Source: JAJPHF01 sp035293805 (GTDB lineage Bacteria > Chloroflexota > UBA6077 > JAJPHF01). Taken from it: a stretch of 64,000 nt of DNA. This document shows positions 58,526 through 64,000 of this stretch, piece by piece. A program made the position numbers and the translations under genes. The number at the start of each line of letters is the position of its first letter. Within the stretch, counting starts at the first letter, position 1. The stretch covers positions 44,348 to 108,347 of the forward strand of contig DATGMD010000073.1 in NCBI GenBank assembly GCA_035293805.1, read 5' to 3'. The notes under the pieces are model-generated. The model had not been told where the DNA came from and did no database searches. It worked only from the letters and a program-made list of their open reading frames with translations.

Positions 58526-58685
58526 GTCTCCCCCGCCGCTCGGCTCATCCTGGGCACTATACCAGAGGGAAATCACTGCACGCCGCCGGGCTGGCATGTA
58601 TACTGCTAGTGCGCGGACGCTGGAGCGGGTTGGGCAATGAGGCCCGCGAGCTCCACCGCTACGGCGGAAACGACGAGGAGGTCGT

Positions 58686-58931
58686 ATGCGTGTCGTCAAA
58701 GCGGAACGCTGGCACATGGTAACCACCGACGAAGGCCCTACGGCGGCGGGCGCCGACACGGCGTCGCGCCGCTGTTCTGTCTGTGGCTCGCGCCGCCTGG
58801 TCGCTCACGAGGACGACGTGGTCGACGCCGCGACGCTGCGCCGCTACCGCACGGTGCGCTGCGAGGGCTGTGGGTATGACCTGCTGGAGCCGCTGGCGGC
58901 GCCGGCGCCGGCCAAGCTAGCGGCCTGCTAA
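58686..58931 (+). CDS. Small zinc-ribbon protein
   Basis: The ATG at 58686 is preceded by GAGGAGG at 5 bp; 81 residues. A four-cysteine zinc ribbon (CSVCGSRRLVAHEDD, then VRCEGCGYDLL) is flanked by short variable tails. The basic RRYRTVRCEG could contact nucleic acid. The type is common as a small regulator or accessory in Chloroflexota. The following prolyl-aminopeptidase-like gene begins 54 bp on. Confidence 0.65.
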   Translation: MRVVKAERWHMVTTDEGPTAAGADTASRRCSVCGSRRLVAHEDDVVDAATLRRYRTVRCEGCGYDLLEPLAAPAPAKLAAC

Positions 58932-58985
58932 AGCGCTACCGCCGCACTTACATCGCCGGGCGCGCCTGGCAGCAGCAGGGATCTC

Positions 58986-59927
58986 GTGGCGATTGAGCCG
59001 TACGCCAGCGGCATGCTCGCCGTGGGCGACGGGCATCGGGTGTACTGGGAGTGCTGCGGCAATCCCAATGGCAAGCCCGCGCTCTACCTTCACGGGGGCC
59101 CCGGCTCGGGCTGCACGCCGGGCCAGCGGCAGTTCTTCGATCCGGCCGCCTACCGGGCGGTGCTGTTCGACCAGCGCGGCTGCGGGCGCAGCCGGCCGCT
59201 GGCCAGCGCCCCCGACGCCGACTTGCGCGCCAACACCACCGCGCACCTCATCGCCGACATCGAGGCGCTGCGCCGGCATCTGGACGTTGAGCGCTGGACG
59301 GTCCTGGGCCTGTCCTGGGGGACGACACTCGGCCTGGCCTACGCTCAGGCGCACCCGGAGCGGGTCCGCGCGCTGGTGCTAGCGCTGGTGACGACCACGT
59401 CCCGCCGCGAGGTGGAGTGGCTCACGGGTGACGTGGGCCGCCTCTTCCCGCGCGAGTGGGACCGCTTCGCTGCCGCCGTGCCGCACACGCTGCGTCACCT
59501 GCCGTTGGTCGACGCCTACGCCACCCTGCTGTTCGACGCGGACCCCGCCGTGCGCGAGCGCGCGGCGCGCGAGTGGTGCGCCTGGGAGGAGGCGCACGTC
59601 TCCCTCACGCCCGGGCATCGCCCGAACCCGCGCTACGCGGACCCGGCCTTTCGCCTCGGGTTCGCGCGGCTGGTCACGCACTACTGGCGGCACGCCGCCT
59701 TCCTCGACGACGACCAGCTCATGCGCGACGCCCCGACGCTTAACGGCATCCCCGGCGTGCTTATCCACGGCCGTTACGACGTCAGCAGCCCGCTGGAGAC
59801 CGCCTGGCGGCTGTCGCGGCGGTGGGCCACCAGCAGGCTGCACGTCCTGGACGACGCCGGCCACGGCGGGGGCGAGAGCTTCCGCGCCGCCGTCGTGGGC
59901 GCGCTGAACGCGTTCGCGGCGACGTAA
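58986..59927 (+). CDS. Proline iminopeptidase-like alpha/beta hydrolase
   Basis: The GTG start at 58986 gives 313 residues. The oxyanion HGGPG is in ALYLHGGPGSGCTPGQRQFF, the next conserved block is VLFDQRGCGRSRPLASAP, the nucleophile elbow VLGLSWGTTLGLAYAQ, the Asp in GVLIHGRYDVSSPLETAW, and the His in DDAGHGGG. This is the S33 layout of proline iminopeptidase, which cleaves N-terminal proline from peptides. The usual G-G-S-W-G elbow reads G-L-S-W-G, which may tune specificity. Confidence 0.9.
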   Translation: MAIEPYASGMLAVGDGHRVYWECCGNPNGKPALYLHGGPGSGCTPGQRQFFDPAAYRAVLFDQRGCGRSRPLASAPDADLRANTTAHLIADIEALRRHLDVERWTVLGLSWGTTLGLAYAQAHPERVRALVLALVTTTSRREVEWLTGDVGRLFPREWDRFAAAVPHTLRHLPLVDAYATLLFDADPAVRERAAREWCAWEEAHVSLTPGHRPNPRYADPAFRLGFARLVTHYWRHAAFLDDDQLMRDAPTLNGIPGVLIHGRYDVSSPLETAWRLSRRWATSRLHVLDDAGHGGGESFRAAVVGALNAFAAT

Positions 59928-59933
59928 CGTCGC

Positions 59934-60749
59934 TCAGCGCTCGCTGACGTCGAGGAGCACGCCGTCGGGGTCGGCGAGCTGGAAGCTGCCGAGCTGGCAG
60001 CCCATGAGCAGCTTGTGGCGGGCCTGGCCCTCGGCGCCCTTCTTCAGCGGCAGGGGCGCGAGATAGGGGTTGCGGTCGCAGAGCGCCTCGAGGTCGTTCT
60101 GGAAGTCGCGCAGGCTCTCGACCGTGAAGCCGAGATGGTCGAGCGCCGGCCGCTCGATGCCGCTGCCGGTGTAGTCGACGATCCGCCACGGCGCGACGAC
60201 GAGCGTGACCACGCCGTCGGTCAGGTAAAAGTTTGGATCTGCCGCGGCCTTGGGGCGCTCCTGGAAATCGAACACGTCGCGGTAGAAGCGCGCCACCCCC
60301 GCCGCGTCGACCACACGCAGCATGAAGTGGCTGATGTGGCGGGGGTGCTGGGCGCCGGCGCCCGCCACCTGGACGTACACGTCCGTGCGGTTCGCCATGC
60401 CCTGCTGCGACAGATCGAACACATTGCCCGCCGGATCGTGCATGCTGATGCCGGCGAAGGGACGGTTGCTGGGCCGCGTGAGCAGCGTGATGCCGGGGTA
60501 GCCCTCGTTCACGCGCCGCCGGATCTCCTCGACGTCGTCGACTTCCAGGCCGAAGTGGTCGAAGCCGGCCTGGCGGCCCGGCGCGCGTGGATTGATGTTC
60601 ATGCCCACGTAGCCGTCGGTGATCGAGACGGCCGACGAGACCCGCGAGTCCGAGGCGGGCTTCATGCCGAACAGGGCCTGGTAGAAGCGGCCTTCGAGCG
60701 CGAAGTCCCGGCCGCTCACGATCGCTACGTGCTTGATCCGCGCCGCCAT
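59934..60749 (-). CDS. VOC-superfamily (extradiol dioxygenase/glyoxalase-like) protein
   Basis: ATG 60749; 271 residues forming two VOC modules: IKHVAIVSGRDFALEGRFYQ to GYVGMNINPRA and FDHFGLEVDDVEEIRRRVNE; then PRHISHFMLRVVDAAGVARF (YRDVFDFQERPK) and ALDHLGFTVESLRDFQNDLE. The metal positions (H, H, E) look partly preserved in the second half. It might cleave catechols or isomerise keto-acids. In this neighbourhood of aromatic genes an extradiol dioxygenase-like role is plausible. It converges with the iminopeptidase gene, with only 6 bp between. Confidence 0.82.
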   Translation of the reverse strand: MAARIKHVAIVSGRDFALEGRFYQALFGMKPASDSRVSSAVSITDGYVGMNINPRAPGRQAGFDHFGLEVDDVEEIRRRVNEGYPGITLLTRPSNRPFAGISMHDPAGNVFDLSQQGMANRTDVYVQVAGAGAQHPRHISHFMLRVVDAAGVARFYRDVFDFQERPKAAADPNFYLTDGVVTLVVAPWRIVDYTGSGIERPALDHLGFTVESLRDFQNDLEALCDRNPYLAPLPLKKGAEGQARHKLLMGCQLGSFQLADPDGVLLDVSER

Positions 60750-60879
60750 CGGTACACCCCTTTCGCACGCCGCCGCGCTCACCAGCGCGCCGCCCGCCCC
60801 GGGCGCCGCGCCCAGCCTCTGCGCCGACTATAGCACCGCCCTGGTGGCTTGTCGACCAACAGCGGGGATAGAGGTTAGC

Positions 60880-61542
60880 TCACCCCGGCGGCAGGACGGC
60901 GTGGACGAAGTCGCGGACGACGGCGAGCGAGGCGGCGGTAACCTCGTGGCCCATCGGGAACTCGTGGTATTCGGGCCGCAGGCCGGCCGCTTCGAGTGCC
61001 TGGCGAGCGGCGCGGCCGCGATCGATGGGGAGGACCGGGTCGGCGACGCCGTGAACGATGAGGACGCGCTGGTCGCGGGCGCGAGCCAGGGCGGCCGGCA
61101 GGGCGGCGTCCTCGAAGAGATAGCCGCTCATCGCCACCAGGCCGGCGAAGCGCTCGGCGCTCCGCAGGCCGACGTCGAGTGTCAGCACGGCGCCTTGCGA
61201 GAAGCCGAGCAGCACCGTTCGCGCGGGGCCGAGGCCACTGCGCGCCCATAGCTCGCCGAGCAGCGCCTCGACGGCGGCGCGGCTGGCGGGTAGGTCGGCC
61301 GCCTGGTTGCCGACGTTGTACCAGGCGAAGCCGAACCAGCCGCCGAGGTCCACGGGCAGGCGGCCGTTGGGGAAGACGTAGCGGTAGTGGGTAGTGTCGA
61401 TCTCGGGCGCGAGGGGGGCGAGGTCGTCGGCCGAGGCGCCGCGGCCGTGCAGCGTGACCACGAGCGGCAGGTCGCCCGGCGCGCCGGGCGGCGCGATCTC
61501 GATGTAGCTCAGGCCGCCGGCCTGCCCCATGCTCGCCTGCAT
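60880..61542 (-). CDS. Phospholipase/carboxylesterase-type alpha/beta hydrolase
   Basis: ATG 61542 with GGAGGGG upstream; 220 residues. LPLVVTLHGRGASADDLAPL begins the fold; the nucleophile elbow is VLLGFSQGAVLTLDVGL; RVLIVHGVADPVLPIDRGRA has the Asp; and EYHEFPMGHEVTAASLAVV the His. The length and motifs match the bacterial YpfH/carboxylesterase group, cytoplasmic esterases of broad specificity. Confidence 0.9.
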   Translation of the reverse strand: MQASMGQAGGLSYIEIAPPGAPGDLPLVVTLHGRGASADDLAPLAPEIDTTHYRYVFPNGRLPVDLGGWFGFAWYNVGNQAADLPASRAAVEALLGELWARSGLGPARTVLLGFSQGAVLTLDVGLRSAERFAGLVAMSGYLFEDAALPAALARARDQRVLIVHGVADPVLPIDRGRAARQALEAAGLRPEYHEFPMGHEVTAASLAVVRDFVHAVLPPG

Positions 61543-61658
61543 TGCCCCTCCACTACCCCTGGGTGTCGCGCGCGAGCCGGCCCCGGCGTCGGACGGGCCA
61601 GCCATGTGCCGACCCAGTGAGGCGGGGGCCGCGCGCCAGCCACGGACCGATCAGCGAT

Positions 61659-62006
61659 TCAGGCGCCGCGCGCCGCCTTGCAGGCGGGACACTCGCAGAG
61701 CGCGCGCAGCATGCGGTAGCTGTAGATGCCGGTCGCGTGGCCGTCGGCCCAGACCGGCGTCAGTCCGTAGCGCCCCACCTGCTGGAGATCGACCATCTGG
61801 GTCTGCTGCTCGCTGAGCACCTTGATCCGCGACAACATGCCGGGCACGTTGCCCTCGCCGGCGCACTGCGCGCAGGGGCAGGCCCAGCGCAGCGTCTCGA
61901 AGCCGTAGACGGCCTCATGACCGTCGTTCCACCTAATGCGCATGAGCCGCTGATCGACGTGGACCTCGACGTCGAGTGGCTCCAGGGGGCGGTCGGCGTC
62001 CTGCAT
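61659..62006 (-). CDS. DUF971 / gamma-butyrobetaine hydroxylase N-domain-like protein
   Basis: ATG 62006; 115 residues. The DUF971 fold is seen in VHVDQRLMRIRWNDGHEAVY, FETLRWACPCAQCAGEG, VGRYGLTPVWADGHATGIYS, and YRMLRALCECPACKAARGA. The CPCAQC and CECPAC pairs would bind zinc or an iron-sulfur cluster. Stand-alone DUF971 proteins are linked to iron-sulfur maintenance. Confidence 0.88.
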   Translation of the reverse strand: MQDADRPLEPLDVEVHVDQRLMRIRWNDGHEAVYGFETLRWACPCAQCAGEGNVPGMLSRIKVLSEQQTQMVDLQQVGRYGLTPVWADGHATGIYSYRMLRALCECPACKAARGA

Positions 62007-62095
62007 CGGGGCAGCCTCCTGCCTCTATCTTAGCTCGGATCGCCCCCCGGCAGGTGTCTGTTGGGCGTCGATGCTGCCGTCCGGCATCGGCCGGA

Positions 62096-62174
62096 GTAGG
62101 GCAGGGGCTTGTCCCTTGCCGCCCGGCGGGTGAGGCCCCCGGCCGAGCGGTAAGGGACGAGTCCCTGCCCTACG
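62096..62174. repeat. Two opposite copies of the GGCAGGGGAC hairpin repeat
   Basis: GTAGGGCAGGGGCTTGTCCC (about 62097-62116) and its inverse, AAGGGACGAGTCCCTGCCCT (about 62152-62171), are relatives of the units at 3424-3457 and 20623-20656. Paired in opposite orientation they could form a large cruciform, in the manner of a BIME. They lie just past the 3' end of the kinase gene and upstream of the DUF971 gene. Confidence 0.65.
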
Positions 62175-62187
62175 CCTCCTCAGCTGC

Positions 62188-64000
62188 TTACCGGCTGGCG
62201 GCGGGCTGGTAGGTGATGATGGCCTCGTCGAGCATGAAGTAGGGTGGGGCGTTGAAGTTGTTGACCTGCGCCAGGTTGCTGATGGTCAGCGTGTTGCGGC
62301 CCGGGCGCAGCACGCCGGCCGGGAGGCGGATGGTCGCCTCGCCCCAGGGGGCGACCGGGCCGCTCCAGTTGTCCTTCGGCAGCGGGTTGCCGCCCTGGAA
62401 GACCACCGTATCGTTGACCTGGATGGCGATGGGCGTCTTGTCCCCGGTCTCCGAGTCGAGCCCTTTGAGCAGCAGCGTGCCCGCGCCCGGGGTGCCGTCC
62501 ACGGTGAAGGTGGCGGTCATCTGCCCGTAGGGGCTGAGGGCGCCGTAGATCCAGCGGGCGGTGCGGCCACGGTAGTTGCGCGGCGCGCTGAAGCCGCCGG
62601 TAAACGCGTCGTCGTCGATCACCACTTGCCCCCCGGCGGCTCCCCCGGCGCCTCCGAGGGCCGGCGCCCCGCCCGCCGGCCGGCCCCCCGAATTGGCGGG
62701 CGGGGCGAGCGCGGCCGTCGGCGCGACTGTTGGCGCGGCGGTGGGGACCGTCGTCGGCGCGGGTGTCGGCGCCGCCGTCGGCGCTTCCGCGGGCGCCTCG
62801 GTCGGAGCGGCCGCAGCGGCCTCAGGCGCCGGCGCCGACTCGCTGGGCGCGGCCGCCTCGGGCGCCGGGCCGGGCGCCTCGTCGGGTGCGGTGTCGGGCG
62901 CCACGGCCAGGCCGTCGGCCGGCGGTATGGGCTGGGCGGCCTGGGGTTGCGCGTTGCGGCCGCCCGGGAGTACGCCGCTCACGACGAGCCCCGCGACGAG
63001 CAACGCCAGCAGCAGGGCCAGCACGGCAGGGATGACGTAGGCGTCGGACCGCGGGGTGGCGAGCGGCGAGCGCTCCCGGGGCGGGCGGGGCGCGACGGCG
63101 GGCGGCGCTCCCGCCCGCGCGTAGCCATTGCTTGCGGCAGGCGTGGCGCGCGCCGGAGTGGGCGACGTGGCCAGCAGCCAGCCCAGCAGGCGTGGGCGGG
63201 CGCTCGGCGAGCGGTCATCCGCGTAGCCGGCGCGAACGCGCGGCAGCGGTGGGGTGCGTGGAGCGGGCGCGGCACTGCCCGACGTCGGTGCCGGGCCAGA
63301 CGTGACGGCCGCGGCAGGTGCTGCCGGTTGGGTCTCGGCGGGCGCGGCGGGACAGTCGCTCGGCGTGGCGGGTGGCTGGCCGCTGGGTACCGCGGCGGGG
63401 CTTGCCGGCGGCGCGGCCGCTGCGCGGGGGCGGATCGGCAGCGGGGCGGGCGGCGGGTCAGCCGGTGTATCGGCGGGCTCGCGGCGCCGCTCCTCGGGCG
63501 CGTGCTCGGTCGGGCGAGGCTGTACAGGCGCGGCGGCCGGCACGTTGGTCGGCGTGCGGCTCCCGGGCCCGCCAGGCACCGCGTGGGGGGGCGCGGGCGG
63601 CGCGGGCTGGCCCACCGGCGATGGCGCGGCGAGCGCGCGCTCCGCGGCGCGCAGCGCGGCGGCGAAGGCGCGGCCGTCGGCGAAGCGAGCGGCCGGGTCT
63701 TTCGCCAGCGCGCGACTGACCACTGCCGCCAGGCTCGACGGCACGGCCGGGTTGAGGTCGCTCAGTCGGGGAGGATCGGCGTGCAGGTGCTGCATGGCGA
63801 CCTGGACGAAGCTCTCGCCCTCGAACAGGTGGCGGCCGGCCAACATCTCGAAGAGCACCACGCCGAGGGCGTAGACGTCGGTGGCCGGGGTGATGGCGCC
63901 GCCGCTGGCCTGCTCGGGGGCCAGGTAGTGCGGCGTGCCCAGGAGCGCCGCCGTGGCGGTGAGCGCCGGCACGTCCAGCATCTTGGCGATGCCGAAGTCG
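62188..64000 (-). CDS. Membrane Ser/Thr protein kinase, C-terminal part
   Basis: The gene enters from the right edge. The visible part begins in the activation loop (DFGIAKMLDV at the very end of the window), with LLGTPHYLAPEQASGGAITP, and DVYALGVVLFEMLAGRHLFE (C-lobe). A long Pro/Ala/Thr-rich juxtamembrane linker, one membrane segment (VIPAVLALLLALLVAGLVVS), an external PT-repeat stretch (APTAAPTPAPTTVPTAAPTV) and a C-terminal beta-rich domain (VIDDDAFTGGFSAPRNYRGR; IRLPAGVLRPGRNTLTISNL) follow. The last resembles a carbohydrate-binding jelly roll, so the kinase may sense cell-wall or surface ligands. The stop is at 62188-62190. The ATP-binding lobe is outside the window. Confidence 0.9.
   Translation of the reverse strand, partial: DFGIAKMLDVPALTATAALLGTPHYLAPEQASGGAITPATDVYALGVVLFEMLAGRHLFEGESFVQVAMQHLHADPPRLSDLNPAVPSSLAAVVSRALAKDPAARFADGRAFAAALRAAERALAAPSPVGQPAPPAPPHAVPGGPGSRTPTNVPAAAPVQPRPTEHAPEERRREPADTPADPPPAPLPIRPRAAAAPPASPAAVPSGQPPATPSDCPAAPAETQPAAPAAAVTSGPAPTSGSAAPAPRTPPLPRVRAGYADDRSPSARPRLLGWLLATSPTPARATPAASNGYARAGAPPAVAPRPPRERSPLATPRSDAYVIPAVLALLLALLVAGLVVSGVLPGGRNAQPQAAQPIPPADGLAVAPDTAPDEAPGPAPEAAAPSESAPAPEAAAAAPTEAPAEAPTAAPTPAPTTVPTAAPTVAPTAALAPPANSGGRPAGGAPALGGAGGAAGGQVVIDDDAFTGGFSAPRNYRGRTARWIYGALSPYGQMTATFTVDGTPGAGTLLLKGLDSETGDKTPIAIQVNDTVVFQGGNPLPKDNWSGPVAPWGEATIRLPAGVLRPGRNTLTISNLAQVNNFNAPPYFMLDEAIITYQPAASR

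Noticed and set aside
1..64000. rRNA or tRNA genes
   Set aside because: No sequence with a complete cloverleaf or rRNA signature was found on either strand by eye.

Overview
The window is high-GC (roughly 70 %) bacterial chromosomal DNA. The gene repertoire points to an aerobic, aromatic-compound-using bacterium, most likely of the Chloroflexota: many lipoprotein substrate-binding proteins, metal-dependent amidohydrolases, cupins, TAT and lipobox signals, PIN/DUF433/UPF0175 toxin-antitoxin pairs, and intergenic G/C-run hairpin repeats. The phylum is an inference; there is no rRNA gene here to settle it. About 60 credible genes are visible, with partial genes at both ends (a TAT-exported amidohydrolase at 1-260 and a Ser/Thr protein kinase running off the right end).

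1-12.4 kb: cupin proteins (including a gentisate-dioxygenase-like bicupin), a ComEA-like DNA-binding protein, two sensor/respiratory genes (a Cache-PAS histidine kinase and an NDH-2 fused to two CBS domains), a zinc metallopeptidase and a solute-binding lipoprotein. 12.4-13.3 kb: a DUF3368/UPF0175 toxin-antitoxin pair.

13.3-24.2 kb is the most unusual part: an RNA quality-control locus. A bacterial Ro60 (Rsr; TROVE + vWA) gene on the minus strand is cut in two. Its N-terminal half (about 19632-20400) and C-terminal half (13740-14528) are separated by about 5.1 kb carrying a large serine recombinase, an excisionase-like HTH protein, a 563-aa protein with a HEPN-type R-N-x3-H motif, two tiny tandem paralogues and a zinc-ribbon membrane protein. 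Just beyond the C-terminal half lie three tandem stem-loop units (13382-13702) with the architecture of Y RNAs. On the other side are an XRE regulator, a degenerate ImmA-like gene, a HAD hydrolase and RtcB RNA ligase.

24.4-29.7 kb: an IclR regulator followed by an overlapping three-gene molybdenum hydroxylase whose FAD subunit carries the cysteine loop typical of 4-hydroxybenzoyl-CoA reductase. 29.8-38.4 kb: three toxin-antitoxin-like or small gene pairs (one PIN gene frameshifted), secreted proteins, a P19-like metal-binding protein, an iron-type binding lipoprotein, and an amidohydrolase. 38.6-46.2 kb: Ada plus an overlapping 2OG-Fe(II) oxygenase, another solute-binding protein, and an operon of molybdopterin oxidoreductase and amidohydrolase. 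46.4-64 kb: a Na+/H+ antiporter-rhodanese gene with an in-frame TGA exactly at a rhodanese cysteine, secreted/lipoproteins, amidohydrolase, nitroreductase, cupin, two more solute-binding proteins, a methyltransferase, a soluble histidine kinase, hydrolases, a VOC dioxygenase, a DUF971 protein and the kinase.

Metabolically, the binding proteins, amidohydrolases, cupins, VOC dioxygenase, nitroreductase and CoA-reductase fit uptake and oxidative breakdown of aromatic or cyclic organics. No ABC permease or ATPase is encoded here, so the binding proteins are orphans within this window.
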